Below, in pieces: positions 35,188 through 45,147 of a DNA stretch of 64,000 nt. The first letter of the stretch is position 1; every line of letters begins with the position of its first letter. The position numbers were made by a program, and so were the translations under genes. Location of the stretch: positions 4,464,001-4,528,000 of the forward strand of contig OZ252236.1 of assembly GCA_965249455.1 (NCBI GenBank), in the 5' to 3' direction. Source of the DNA: Jiulongibacter sp024742395. GTDB taxonomy: Bacteria; Bacteroidota; Bacteroidia; Cytophagales; Spirosomataceae. Under the pieces are notes generated by a model. It had not been told where the DNA came from, did not search any database, and saw only the letters and a program-made list of their open reading frames with translations.

Positions 35188-35223
35188 CTTTTAATGAAAT
35201 CAAATCTCCCCTAAATTGCCTTT

Positions 35224-36003
35224 ATGAATTTAAATCTCAAAAATAAATATGCATTGGTTTGTGGTGGAACCGATGGAATAGGCTGGGCTTCAGCAGTAGA
35301 ATTAGCTCTTTTGGGAGCCAGTGTTTGTCTCTTTGCCAGGAATAAAGAAAAACTAAAACAGAAATGTGCCGAATTGGATATCACCAAAGGGCAAAAGCAC
35401 CGATTTATGGTGGCTGATTTTTCAGACACAGAGTCTGTGAAGAAAGCCTTGGAAAACAATGCCTGCAAATTTCACATTTTGGTCAATAACACCGGAGGAC
35501 CAGCAGGAGGCTCCATTTTAGAAGAATCACCTGAAAAATTCCAGAAGACTTTTGAGCAGCATTTAGTCATTAATCAATTGCTCTCACAGGCCTTAGTACC
35601 CTATATGAAAGCTGAAAAATTTGGCCGGATTATCAACATTATTTCTGTTTCTGTCAAACAACCAATTATTGGTTTAGGCGTTTCAAATACAATCAGATGG
35701 GCCGTGGCTGCCTGGGCGAAGACCTTATCAAAAGAATTAAGTCATACGGGCATCACAGTGAATAATGTACTTCCCGGATATACCAGTACCGGAAGGCTAA
35801 CTCAGGTAAACGAAATGCGTGCAAAAGCTGAGAATAAATCTGTAAAAAAGGTGGAAGATGAGCTTCAGGCCAATGTACCTTCAGGTAGATTCGCCACTCC
35901 ACAAGAAGTAGCGGCAGCAGTAGCGTTTTTGGCCTCACCCGCAGCATTTTCAATAAACGGCATTAACCTACCCGTGGATGGTGGACTGAGTGCTTCTTTG
36001 TAA
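35224..36003 (+). CDS. Short-chain dehydrogenase/reductase (second)
   Basis: 259-aa SDR of the 3-oxoacyl-ACP reductase-like group. Cofactor motif CGGTDGIGWASAVELA, NNTGGPAGG in place of the NAG motif, active-site stretch IINIISVSVKQPIIGLG, and catalytic-region NTIRWAVAAWAKTLS where the usual YxxxK Tyr is not evident (the sequence is V-S-N-T-I-R-W rather than Y-x-x-x-K). So catalysis is uncertain or the Tyr role is moved. C-terminal FSINGINLPVDGGLSASL is standard. Distinct from the SDR encoded just upstream. Confidence 0.87.
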   Translation: MNLNLKNKYALVCGGTDGIGWASAVELALLGASVCLFARNKEKLKQKCAELDITKGQKHRFMVADFSDTESVKKALENNACKFHILVNNTGGPAGGSILEESPEKFQKTFEQHLVINQLLSQALVPYMKAEKFGRIINIISVSVKQPIIGLGVSNTIRWAVAAWAKTLSKELSHTGITVNNVLPGYTSTGRLTQVNEMRAKAENKSVKKVEDELQANVPSGRFATPQEVAAAVAFLASPAAFSINGINLPVDGGLSASL

Positions 36004-36044
36004 GTAGAAAGACCCGCATAATTTCAGAGAGTAATTTAGATCAG

Positions 36045-36605
36045 ATGATAGAAGGAGAGGATTATAAATATATAGACTTTACAGTAAATAAACTCCCCAT
36101 AGACACCTACGACAATTGTCGGTTTATTGGTTGCAATTTTGCTTCAGTTCACATGTCGAATATAGATTTTATTGAATGCGAATTTGAAGATTGTAACTTG
36201 AGTAATACTTATGTCAAAAGTTCTGCTTTCAAAGAAGTAATATTCAAAAATTGTAAAGTAATTGGTGTCCTTTTCGGCGAGTGTAATCCTTTCCTTTTGA
36301 ATCTGAGATTTGAAGGATGTCAACTAAACTTATCTTCTTTTTATGATCTCAATTTAAAGAATACAACTTTTAAAAATTGTCTCATGCATGAAGTAGATTT
36401 CACAGAAACGGTACTTGTTAATGCCAGTTTTGATCAATGTGACTTACTTAATGCTCATTTTGAACGCACAGATTTGCAAAAAGCAGACTTCAGAACTGCA
36501 GAAAACTACAGTTTTGACCCGGAATTAAATAAACTAAAGGGTGCCAGATTCTCACTGGACGGACTCCCTGGTCTTGTCCAGAAATATGGAATAAAGGTGA
36601 GTTAA
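36045..36605 (+). CDS. Pentapeptide-repeat protein
   Basis: 186 aa made almost wholly of pentapeptide-type (A/N)-(D/x)-(L/F)-x-x steps with a Phe/Leu at the centre of each: FIGCNFASVHMSNIDFIECE, DCNLSNTYVKSSAFKEVIFK, NTTFKNCLMHEVDFTETVL, NASFDQCDLLNAHFERTDLQ. This makes a right-handed quadrilateral beta-helix, with many Cys. Cytoplasmic, no signal peptide. MfpA/Qnr relatives mimic DNA and bind gyrase, but most such proteins have unknown roles. Its stop is 1 bp from the convergent VCBS gene stop, leaving no terminator. Confidence 0.88.
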   Translation: MIEGEDYKYIDFTVNKLPIDTYDNCRFIGCNFASVHMSNIDFIECEFEDCNLSNTYVKSSAFKEVIFKNCKVIGVLFGECNPFLLNLRFEGCQLNLSSFYDLNLKNTTFKNCLMHEVDFTETVLVNASFDQCDLLNAHFERTDLQKADFRTAENYSFDPELNKLKGARFSLDGLPGLVQKYGIKVS

Positions 36606-36606
36606 A

Positions 36607-39600
36607 TCACTCCCATTTCACATCTGAAGCCCCAGAGGGTAGTATGATTGCCCTGCCTGATTGAGACAAATAAGACGAACCATAATAAAGTTCTTTTCTA
36701 GTCTCTTTACCATTCACTTTATATCTTACCAGCCTAGCGTTTGACGGAGGTAATACTGACTGTAGTCCCGTGCTAAAGCCTTTAATGTAGCTTTTATTCT
36801 GACTGGCCAAAAGATTCAATTCTCCCTTAGAATTTGTATAGCTCACTAAGGCCTTTGCATCACCTGGCACAGAAAAGCCGGTTCGCCATTTGGCTATAAA
36901 ACCACCCTGAGTATCATTGATCATTAAAAGGCCATTAGAAGCATCATATTGACCTGAATGAAGCTCGTTGCCAAAATTGTTACCTACCATTAAAACATCA
37001 GGGTATCCATCCGAATTGAAATCGGCTATTTGCATTCCATTGAGTGTAGAGAGCTGTGCTCTTACCGGTAATTTTTTAGCAGCAAATTTTCCTCCTCCAA
37101 GGTTCTCAATATACATGCTGGCATTGCAATTCAAAATGTCCTTTCTGGCCTTCTCTCGCTCTTCCTTCGTCAGTACATTTTCTACTCCCGCTTTAGTGAA
37201 GTCGCCAAAAGTCTTGAATCTGGTTCTCACAGGGTTAAGCATTTTGTTTACATCTTCTCTGTCATTGTATGGTACTAAAACACGCTTATTGGTAGAATCT
37301 CTGAAATACACAAAAGGGATAATATCATAAACACCATTCCCATCAAAATCAGCCGAGTAAATCTCTGCAGGATACTCCGCTGTACCCTTAAAGAGAGCAT
37401 TTTCTCCTACATTACCTACTATATAATCAATGTCTCCGTCCAGATCAAAATCAGCCCCGCTTATGCTTGTCCATAGCCCCTTAAATTCTTCAAGGCCCGT
37501 ATCTTTTACTTTCGAAAACTTTCCATTCTCATTCTGATAAACAGTGATTTCCATAAAATCACAAGCTACAATTAGGTCCACATCACCATCTGAATCAAAA
37601 TCTGTCCAGAGCCCATCACAAATAAGACCCGATTCAATCAGTTCAGGAATGATTTGCTCAGTAACGTTCACAAATTTTACCTGTCCTTTTTTCGAGTCAT
37701 TTCTTAGAATATAACTGCTGGTAGGCTTTGGATATTGAAGCGGAACATTTCTTCCGGCAATAAATAAATCAAGATCTCCGTCACCATCATAATCAGAGGC
37801 CCTGACACAGGAACCTGCCGTTTCTATAAGAGGTAAAGCCTGTTTATTTTCTTTGAAATTACCCTTTCCGTCATTCTCATAAAATCTGTCTTTAAAAGAA
37901 CTTCTTTTGAACTTTTCGTTTCCGCCACTGACTACATACAAATCGTTGTCTCCATCTCCATCAGCATCAAAAAGCAGTACTCCGGTATCTTCATCTGTTT
38001 TACTCAAAGTATCCATTTCAGGAAGTATCTCTTTTACTGAAAAACCTCCATCTGGTTTTTGTATTAAGAAATTACCTTTTTTAAATACAGACCCACCCAC
38101 AAAAACATCATCTAACTGGTCCCCGTTAACGTCGCCTACAGCCATACCCGGTCCCATTTGAGAAAGTCTGAATGGAATAAGATTTTGATAATTAAAATCA
38201 AGAAAATCTAATTCCTTGTGAACATAATTTACCGGAAACTCTTCAAAAATAAGATCTTCTTCTTCTTCAGAAGGAATATAATCTTCATCAGCGTTATGGA
38301 TGTCCAGAAGTACCAGTTGGTCTGCTTCTAAATCATAAAACTCTTCCATTTTTCCGTTTGGCCATATTACCCGGGCATAAGGTAAAATAGAATCTACGCC
38401 CATGCCAATATGACAGAACGGCTCTACAGTAGATTTATAGCCCCTAAAAGGACTATTTTCAAAAGTAAACTTACTCCCATCTTTCAAAGTTGCTTCCACT
38501 TTAGCTCCAATTCCATTCCGATTAGGTGAGCGGCCTTCAAAGCTGAAACGCAAAAAATGATTCGTTTGATCTGAATTATTACGATAGACAAAAGCCTCAT
38601 CGTTGATATTATTGACCACATAGTCTAAGTCTCCGTCGTTATCTAAATCTGCATACACAGCACCACTACTAAAAGAAGGTCTAAATAGCCCCCACTCTTC
38701 TGTCATGTCTGTAAAAGACAAATCGCCTTGATTTTTAAAGGCATAATTAGAAATTTTCACTGCCGGAATCTGCTCCAGAATTGTGCTTTTTGCTACCAGA
38801 TTATCTATTTCGGCTCTGTAGGCCATAAAGTCCTTATCTGTCACGTCTCTAGGAAAGCCATTGGTAATAAACAAATCACGAAATCCGTCATTATCAAAAT
38901 CTGCCACTGACGGTGTCCAACTCCAGTCTGTTTCGGCCACGTCGGCATAGAAACTAATATCGCTGAAGGGCTGGCCTTCACCATTATTTAGCTGCAGGGT
39001 GTTACGGCCATATTGGTAATTAAAATTGTAGCGATCACTAAATTGAAAAAATTGAGAGCTATTGGGTGGTGTAAAAAGCTTTTTCCTTTTATTATCTCTG
39101 GGAACCATGTCTAAAGCCACGATGTCTGCCAAGCCGTCGTTGTTTATATCGGCTATATCATTTCCCATTGCTGAGTGGCTGGTATGTTTCAGGTAGTCAT
39201 CCAGTCTGTTTGTAAATGTACCATCTTGATTGTTGATATAAATAAGGTCATTTGTGACGTAATCATTCGTAATGAAAATATCCTTCCAGCCATCATCATT
39301 CAGATCTGTTATATTGATACCTAAGCCAAAACCTTCATAAGTAATACCTGCTTCAGCAGAGACATTGGTATAAAAAGCATGCCCTAAGCTATCGGAGTAG
39401 TCATTTCTATACAATCTATCGGTATTCGGATTCTCGCCATTTACATATTTTTCTCTGAATTGGTTTGGGTATTGATCTATTCTGTTGGTCAAAACATATA
39501 AGTCTAAATCACCATCGTTATCGTAATCAAAGAAAGCCGCATTTTCAGAGTGTCCGTTGTCATTGACCCCATACTCCTTAGCCATTTCTTTAAATACCGG

Positions 39601-40068
39601 CACTCCATTTTTAATTCCTTGGTTTACAAAAAGAGTATTCTCCCTATCCTTTGAAGCACTGTTATTGGTAGAGGTAACGGCTACATAAATGTCCATAAGA
39701 CCATCTTGGTTAATATCTACAATGGCTACTCCAGAAGACCATTTGTTCAGGCTCTCCACACCAGCAGATTCAGTGATGTCTTCAAACTTAAAGTCGCCCT
39801 TATTCAGATACAGCTTATTACCAGTTTGGTTACCACTAAAAAATAAATCCTGCAGACTGTCCCCATTAAAATCGGCAACTCCGACACCCGCACCATTATA
39901 TACGTAATCAAAAGAAAGTATATTAATTGTGTCGTTTTCAATAATGGTATTCGCAAATGTTATCCCACTAGACTCCGAGTCTATTAACTCAAAAAGTGGT
40001 TTTTCTCTAGTGCAAGAGCTAAGACAAAGAATACAAAACGCAATTAATATTTTTAAAACTCCCTTCAT
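36607..40068 (-). CDS. VCBS/FG-GAP repeat lipoprotein with ASPIC/UnbV domain (second of pair)
   Basis: 1153 aa. Lipoprotein signal with lipobox LSSC. Many calcium-binding FG-GAP/VCBS repeats of the DxNxDGxxD type: VADFNGDSLQDLFFSGN, IVDINQDGLMDIYVA, FFDYDNDGDLDLYVL, VYADLDNDGDLDYVVNN, and more in the second half. An ASPIC/UnbV domain (NGIGAKVEATLKDGSKFTFE, VIWPNGKMEEF) sits in the middle. Surface-exposed propeller of unknown ligand; such proteins accompany SusCD loci. It begins at 40068 by a TAATG 1-bp overlap with the paralogue upstream, so the pair is translated together. Cys-rich or enzymatic domains are absent. Confidence 0.88.
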   Translation of the reverse strand: MKGVLKILIAFCILCLSSCTREKPLFELIDSESSGITFANTIIENDTINILSFDYVYNGAGVGVADFNGDSLQDLFFSGNQTGNKLYLNKGDFKFEDITESAGVESLNKWSSGVAIVDINQDGLMDIYVAVTSTNNSASKDRENTLFVNQGIKNGVPVFKEMAKEYGVNDNGHSENAAFFDYDNDGDLDLYVLTNRIDQYPNQFREKYVNGENPNTDRLYRNDYSDSLGHAFYTNVSAEAGITYEGFGLGINITDLNDDGWKDIFITNDYVTNDLIYINNQDGTFTNRLDDYLKHTSHSAMGNDIADINNDGLADIVALDMVPRDNKRKKLFTPPNSSQFFQFSDRYNFNYQYGRNTLQLNNGEGQPFSDISFYADVAETDWSWTPSVADFDNDGFRDLFITNGFPRDVTDKDFMAYRAEIDNLVAKSTILEQIPAVKISNYAFKNQGDLSFTDMTEEWGLFRPSFSSGAVYADLDNDGDLDYVVNNINDEAFVYRNNSDQTNHFLRFSFEGRSPNRNGIGAKVEATLKDGSKFTFENSPFRGYKSTVEPFCHIGMGVDSILPYARVIWPNGKMEEFYDLEADQLVLLDIHNADEDYIPSEEEEDLIFEEFPVNYVHKELDFLDFNYQNLIPFRLSQMGPGMAVGDVNGDQLDDVFVGGSVFKKGNFLIQKPDGGFSVKEILPEMDTLSKTDEDTGVLLFDADGDGDNDLYVVSGGNEKFKRSSFKDRFYENDGKGNFKENKQALPLIETAGSCVRASDYDGDGDLDLFIAGRNVPLQYPKPTSSYILRNDSKKGQVKFVNVTEQIIPELIESGLICDGLWTDFDSDGDVDLIVACDFMEITVYQNENGKFSKVKDTGLEEFKGLWTSISGADFDLDGDIDYIVGNVGENALFKGTAEYPAEIYSADFDGNGVYDIIPFVYFRDSTNKRVLVPYNDREDVNKMLNPVRTRFKTFGDFTKAGVENVLTKEEREKARKDILNCNASMYIENLGGGKFAAKKLPVRAQLSTLNGMQIADFNSDGYPDVLMVGNNFGNELHSGQYDASNGLLMINDTQGGFIAKWRTGFSVPGDAKALVSYTNSKGELNLLASQNKSYIKGFSTGLQSVLPPSNARLVRYKVNGKETRKELYYGSSYLSQSGRAIILPSGASDVKWE

Positions 40069-43000
40069 TATTTATTCTTCTCAAAAATTAAAATTGAATC
40101 ATTATTTCGGGCAATGACCATTTGGCCATTCAACATGCTAATGTCTCTAACTTCTCCTTTTATTTTTAATCCTGATTGCTTTTCATTCACAAACCTGAAC
40201 TTCCCATTGCCCAAGCCTTTGAAGAAACCTCCTCTAAAACCATCGTGACGACCTATTTCAGGTTTTAATCTGTAATAATTACCGGCAACAACATAATCTG
40301 TTATACCATCATTATCGAAATCTGCTATCTCAAAACTAAAAACCGGAGACATCTGAGCTTCAGATTGTAAAGCATGCAAAACTAATCCTTCCGGCGTATT
40401 CATCAATACGGAGGACGAAAAGTTAACCACTTGCTTTTTTACAGATTTTGTCAAAGAGGCTTCATCAAATATATCTTTAACTTGTTTTTTGCCGTACTCC
40501 TGATATTTCAATATACTTTTTTTCAATGCAGGCAATTGAGTAGTTAAATCCATTTTACTGGCAAAAGGAAAAGGTTTCTGATCTTCAAAAGAATACCATT
40601 CCATTATTACATCAGGCCTTTTGTTTTGATCAAAGTCTCCTACATACATATTCAATGGTCGGTTCTCAGTAGCCTTGAGTTTCATATTTTGTCCCCAATT
40701 ACCCAGCATATAATCCATATCACCATCACCATCAAAATCTGCGGCTTCTATGGTATTCCACCAGCCAGTACTTTTCGGTACTTCAAAAGCCTTACCTAAA
40801 GTGCCTTTGTCATTCATGAAAATTGTTACCGGCATCCATTCCCCAACTACAATTAAATCACTAAACCCATCAGCATTTACATCTGACCAAACTGCATCTG
40901 TCACCATTCCTATGGGGCCTGTATTTTCTGCGGTAATGTCTGTAAAGCCCTGAATGCCATCATTTCTAAAAAAAAAGGATCTTGGCGTTAGACCATAGCC
41001 ACCAGGTACGGCCATACCTCCCACAAAAAGATCAATATCTCCATCTTTGTCTATATCAAAAGGTTTTATACAGCCTATTTGACCTTTAATTTTGGGAGCC
41101 TTAAGCATATTTTGAATAAAGTCTCCCTTTCCGGTGTTTTCATAAAAAACAGCATCAAAAGACTCTGCTCCATCTCTGAATTCATTTCCGCCTGCTCCCG
41201 CCAGATAATCCAAATCCCCGTCATTATCGGCATCAAATAAGGCTCCGGTAACTATTTCTTTTTTAGCCTCCAGCTCAAAAGCCTTTACTTTTCTAGGCAC
41301 ATATTTACCACTGGAAAACACAAATAATTGATCAGACTGACCTTTGGCCCCGGGCAAAATAAAATCCTCAAACCCATCTCCGTTTACATCTCCTTTCACT
41401 ATCCTTGGGCCTTCTGCAGAAAGCATATGAGGCATTAGTCTGTCCTGATCAAAGTCCACATATTGATTTTCAAGATGTCTGGCAGTGGCTAAAACACGGT
41501 GACTAACATCTTTGAAGTCAGGAATTTCCATATCCTGTGCATCAAGGTTTTCATAAACCTCCTTTGCCTCTGAATGATTTAAAAGCACTACTGAATTTGC
41601 CTGAAGATTCTTTATTACTTCAGTTTGTAAATCTGTCCAAACTATTCTAATGGAGTCAACAGAAGCAGCCTCACCCAGTCCAAAAATCAAATCAGAATCT
41701 ACTGAACTCTGAAAACCTCTTCCTGAGAAGCTTTGTGCTACTTGTATTTCTCCATTATTGTATAGCCAAACCGTGCTACCTATACCTTTGACATTTTTTT
41801 CAGGGCCCTTTAATTTTATCTTCAAAAAATGTGAACCCTTCTCTACCGCTTTATTTTGGTAAATAAAGGCTGGCATATTGACATTATTTACTACCAAATC
41901 ATAATCTCCATCGTTATCCAGATCACCATAGGCTGAGCCATTACTATAGCTAGGTTCTGCTAAATTGAGTTGTACGGCTTCATTGTCAAACCTGAGATTT
42001 CCTTTGTTTATGAAGGCATAATTACTTCTTTGATTGTGAGGAAGGTAGCTTACGAAGTCTCGAAAATCATATCTCCCCTTCTCTTCCACAATTTTCTTTA
42101 TTTGCTCCTTGTCTGCAATAAATTCAACGAAATCTGAATCAGTGATGTCATGAAAAAGTCCATTACTTACAAACAAGTCCTTTTTCCCATCCAGATTCAT
42201 GTCAAAAATAAGAGCTGCCCAACTCCAGTCTGTGGCTCCCACACCAGAGAAAAAAGCTGACTCTGTGAAATCTCCGGAACCATCGTTTATTTGAAGACAA
42301 TTCTGAACAAATTGGAAGTAATAACTATTCCTGAATTTAAGATCAAACTGGTAATATTCATCAAATTTAGTAGCCGCCTTTAGACGATAATTGTCTGGTG
42401 GTAACATATCAGTGGTAAAAATATCCATATTGCCGTCATTGTTAATATCGGCAATATCAGAACCCATACTGGCCACAGATGTATAGCTCAATCTATCAGT
42501 TAGTTCTTCTTTAAATGTTCCATTCTTCTGATTGATATACAAATAATCTCTCTCCCAGAAGTCGTTAGAGATGAACAAATCAGGATAATAATCTCCATTG
42601 ACATCACCGGTAGAAATGCCAAGACCAAAACCAATATTGCTGGAAAAAATGCCGGATTCTACAGTGAAATTAACAAACTTCCCGTTTTCATTTTTATATA
42701 GCCTATCCCCTCCTACTGCATCGTATTCAAATCTTTCCCGGGAATATAACGAGATCCTCTCGGGGTCTTTATAACTATTATTTAATACATAACAATCTAA
42801 GTCTCCGTCCAGGTCATAATCAAAGAAGCTTGCATGCGTAGATAATCCTGCGTCATTTAAGCCAAACTCTGCAGCTCTTTCGGTAAAAGTTAAATCTCCG
42901 TTATTGATGAATAACTCATTCTCCTTGTTTTGTTTTTCGGCATCACCAGAATAACAAACATAAATATCTATGAAACCATCGGCATTTACATCGGCCATGG

Positions 43001-43352
43001 TTACGCCTGTGGTCCAGGATGATTTACCCTTTACACCCGCAGGTGTAGAAATATCTTCAAACTGCATATCTCCTTTATTTAGATACAGTTTGTTATCACT
43101 CATATTTCCGGTAAAAAAAATGTCGTTTAAGCCGTCGTTATTGATATCTCCGATTGCTACTCCACCACCATTGTAATAGTTTCTATAGGTAAGCACATTA
43201 AAATCTTTTTGATCACTAACAGAGTTAGTAAAATCAATATGGGTAGTAGAAGACTCCAACAATTCAAAACCTCCGTCAGAAGATTTAGAATCATCGCTTT
43301 TCTCACATGAAAACAAGAATATTAGTGCTGTGAACGCACAAAGATATTTCAT
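40068..43352 (-). CDS. VCBS/FG-GAP repeat lipoprotein with ASPIC/UnbV domain (first of pair)
   Basis: 1094 aa and clearly paralogous to its downstream neighbour: lipobox LFSC, the same opening (TSGGGVAIGDINNDGLNDIFFTG-like NYYNGGGVAIGDINNDG), FG-GAP repeats (MADVNADGFIDIYVCYSG, FFDYDLDGDLDCYVLNN, IADINNDGNMDIFTTDM) and an ASPIC/UnbV segment (GIGSTVWLYNNGEIQVAQSF, RIVWTDLQTEVIKN). Probable outer-membrane surface protein. It follows the terminator of SusCD pair 1 and has a possible own promoter at 43376. Function unknown; the matching architecture of two tandem copies suggests duplication and division of ligand range. Confidence 0.88.
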   Translation of the reverse strand: MKYLCAFTALIFLFSCEKSDDSKSSDGGFELLESSTTHIDFTNSVSDQKDFNVLTYRNYYNGGGVAIGDINNDGLNDIFFTGNMSDNKLYLNKGDMQFEDISTPAGVKGKSSWTTGVTMADVNADGFIDIYVCYSGDAEKQNKENELFINNGDLTFTERAAEFGLNDAGLSTHASFFDYDLDGDLDCYVLNNSYKDPERISLYSRERFEYDAVGGDRLYKNENGKFVNFTVESGIFSSNIGFGLGISTGDVNGDYYPDLFISNDFWERDYLYINQKNGTFKEELTDRLSYTSVASMGSDIADINNDGNMDIFTTDMLPPDNYRLKAATKFDEYYQFDLKFRNSYYFQFVQNCLQINDGSGDFTESAFFSGVGATDWSWAALIFDMNLDGKKDLFVSNGLFHDITDSDFVEFIADKEQIKKIVEEKGRYDFRDFVSYLPHNQRSNYAFINKGNLRFDNEAVQLNLAEPSYSNGSAYGDLDNDGDYDLVVNNVNMPAFIYQNKAVEKGSHFLKIKLKGPEKNVKGIGSTVWLYNNGEIQVAQSFSGRGFQSSVDSDLIFGLGEAASVDSIRIVWTDLQTEVIKNLQANSVVLLNHSEAKEVYENLDAQDMEIPDFKDVSHRVLATARHLENQYVDFDQDRLMPHMLSAEGPRIVKGDVNGDGFEDFILPGAKGQSDQLFVFSSGKYVPRKVKAFELEAKKEIVTGALFDADNDGDLDYLAGAGGNEFRDGAESFDAVFYENTGKGDFIQNMLKAPKIKGQIGCIKPFDIDKDGDIDLFVGGMAVPGGYGLTPRSFFFRNDGIQGFTDITAENTGPIGMVTDAVWSDVNADGFSDLIVVGEWMPVTIFMNDKGTLGKAFEVPKSTGWWNTIEAADFDGDGDMDYMLGNWGQNMKLKATENRPLNMYVGDFDQNKRPDVIMEWYSFEDQKPFPFASKMDLTTQLPALKKSILKYQEYGKKQVKDIFDEASLTKSVKKQVVNFSSSVLMNTPEGLVLHALQSEAQMSPVFSFEIADFDNDGITDYVVAGNYYRLKPEIGRHDGFRGGFFKGLGNGKFRFVNEKQSGLKIKGEVRDISMLNGQMVIARNNDSILIFEKNK

Positions 43353-43375
43353 TTTAAAAGTACAGTTTTCGTAAA

Positions 43376-43383
43376 CAAATTTA
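43376..43383 (-). promoter_or_regulatory. Candidate -7 box for the VCBS pair
   Basis: The - strand reads TAAATTTG (TAnnTTTG consensus), 23 bp before the first VCBS ATG and directly downstream of the SusCD terminator stem. The -33 region would fall inside the terminator, which weakens the call. Confidence 0.4.
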
Positions 43384-43387
43384 TCAA

Positions 43388-43414
43388 AAAAGGGTGGGGA
43401 AACCCCACCCTTTT
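43388..43414 (-). terminator. Terminator of SusCD pair 1
   Basis: Perfect 12-bp stem (AAAAGGGTGGGG / CCCCACCCTTTT) with a 3-nt loop, followed by TTTTT on the - strand, 23 bp after the SusD stop. It separates SusCD pair 1 from the VCBS genes. Confidence 0.88.
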
Positions 43415-43437
43415 CAATCTCATTCCGGAGAGCTTAA

Positions 43438-45129
43438 TTAAAAACCTGGGTTTTGCTTTAAGGCTCCTCCAGATCTGTCAATTTCAGACGAAGGCAATGG
43501 ATAAGCAATATTCTTCTCAGTCGGTTTTTCTCCCGAAGCAAAGAACGAAATCAATTTACTTTCTCTGTTAATGTATGAAATCATGTCCTGAGCGTAGTTA
43601 CCCCATCTCTGAAGATCAAAAATTCTATGACCTTCTAAGGCTAATTCAAGACGACGCTCAAGACGTACCGCCTTACGAGCGGCATCTTTGTCTGTCCAAG
43701 GTGTCTCATAGGTTCCCACTGAATACTTAGCCCAGGTAATTTCTGGTGAGTCAATTGGCACCGCAATAGCGTTTTGACCTTGTGCACAGTTACCGGCACG
43801 CTTACGAATCATGTTTACATATTCACGAGCTTTCTCTAAAGATCCTACCTCTACTTCAACCTCAGCAGCCATAAGAAGTAAGTCAGAGTAACGCATTAAT
43901 TCTACGTTAAGAGCAGAAAGCTGAGCTCCAGCCCAAGAGCCTGACAGTGAAGCATCTCCGGCGGCGTGTGCGTTCTTCTTTGGCGAATACCACCCTGCAT
44001 AGCCTGCACCACGAATCCAGTCATCCTTTTGTACACCCCAATCCAGATATGGGATATCTGTACGACCCATTGTCCAGTCAATACGAGGATCGAGCTTCTC
44101 TGAAGCATCAGGAGTTAGTCTTTTAAGTGTTGCCCCTTCTACAGAAACAGGCAAGCCTTTGTCATCTACTTTATAAGCAAAAGCAAGATCATAGGTAGGG
44201 TTTTTGAAACCACAGCAGCCAAAAGGTGATGAACCATGAGGCAAGGCAAGTCTCTCTCCAAAATTAGAGTTACTTCCATCACCATCTCCATCATTTACCG
44301 AAGTTTGTACAGCAAAAATAGACTCTGAATTGTTATCTCCGGCAACTGAGAAGTTGTCATAAAAACAATCTACCAAGCTATATTTTCCAGAATTGATTAC
44401 GGCATCAAATGCAGTTTTTGCACCGGCAAAATCACCAGCATACAGTTTCGCTTTACCTAAGTAAGCCTGTGCTACCGTTTTATCTACTCTACCTGGTGCC
44501 CCTCTGTCTGCAGGCACTTTTGAAATAGCAGTCTCAAGATCCTTGATGATCAATGGAAGAACCGGCTGATCATTAGGTTTTCTGAAATCTGTATCTGTTT
44601 CGAAGTAATACGGGATATTCTTCCATACTTTATAACCTTCGAAGTGAAAGTAAGCTCTTAAAAAAGTAGCCTCTCCTATCACCACGTCAGTATACGCACT
44701 TTCAGAAGGATTGGCTTCCGCAAAAACCGAAGCTGTACGAATGGCTGAGTTTGCACGTGCAATACCTTCGTAAGTAGCAATCCATTTAGAACGAACTGCT
44801 TGCGAACCAGGTGTCCATTGGAACAATTCAAACTGCAACATATCATCACCATCACCAGGTTCTGAACCTTTATGATGATCATCAGAAGCAATATTAAATG
44901 TCCAGTTTGATGGGGCCGTACCCCAAGTTTGCTCATTCCAGTTCTGAGTCCATCCTATCAGACCCTTGTATGCTGAAATAAGTGTGGCATCTACTCCATT
45001 TTTACTTGATCCCAAAGTCTCTCCAGAAAGGGCCGCTTGTGGCGGGGTATCAAGGAATGAATCGTTACAAGCAAAAACCGCTCCCGCTAAAGCAATTGCC
45101 GAGATTGATATTTTAAAGAAATTTTTCAT
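43438..45129 (-). CDS. SusD/RagB-family glycan-binding lipoprotein (pair 1)
   Basis: 563 aa. Lipoprotein signal (lipobox VFAC, Cys21) with the typical NDSFLDTPPQA just after it. TPR-rich SusD fold: TFLRAYFHFEGYKVWKNIPYYF, AQAYLGKAKLYAGDFAGAKTAFD, the C-terminal RYSDLLLMAAEVEVEVG and RLERRLELALEGHRIFDLQRWG, and the last-residue PLPSSEIDRSGGALKQNPGF. It caps the SusC barrel and captures oligosaccharides at the cell surface. Eighteen bp follow the SusC stop. The glycan is not deducible; no hydrolase is in this operon. Confidence 0.94.
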   Translation of the reverse strand: MKNFFKISISAIALAGAVFACNDSFLDTPPQAALSGETLGSSKNGVDATLISAYKGLIGWTQNWNEQTWGTAPSNWTFNIASDDHHKGSEPGDGDDMLQFELFQWTPGSQAVRSKWIATYEGIARANSAIRTASVFAEANPSESAYTDVVIGEATFLRAYFHFEGYKVWKNIPYYFETDTDFRKPNDQPVLPLIIKDLETAISKVPADRGAPGRVDKTVAQAYLGKAKLYAGDFAGAKTAFDAVINSGKYSLVDCFYDNFSVAGDNNSESIFAVQTSVNDGDGDGSNSNFGERLALPHGSSPFGCCGFKNPTYDLAFAYKVDDKGLPVSVEGATLKRLTPDASEKLDPRIDWTMGRTDIPYLDWGVQKDDWIRGAGYAGWYSPKKNAHAAGDASLSGSWAGAQLSALNVELMRYSDLLLMAAEVEVEVGSLEKAREYVNMIRKRAGNCAQGQNAIAVPIDSPEITWAKYSVGTYETPWTDKDAARKAVRLERRLELALEGHRIFDLQRWGNYAQDMISYINRESKLISFFASGEKPTEKNIAYPLPSSEIDRSGGALKQNPGF

Positions 45130-45147
45130 TTGTATCTTTTGCGATTT

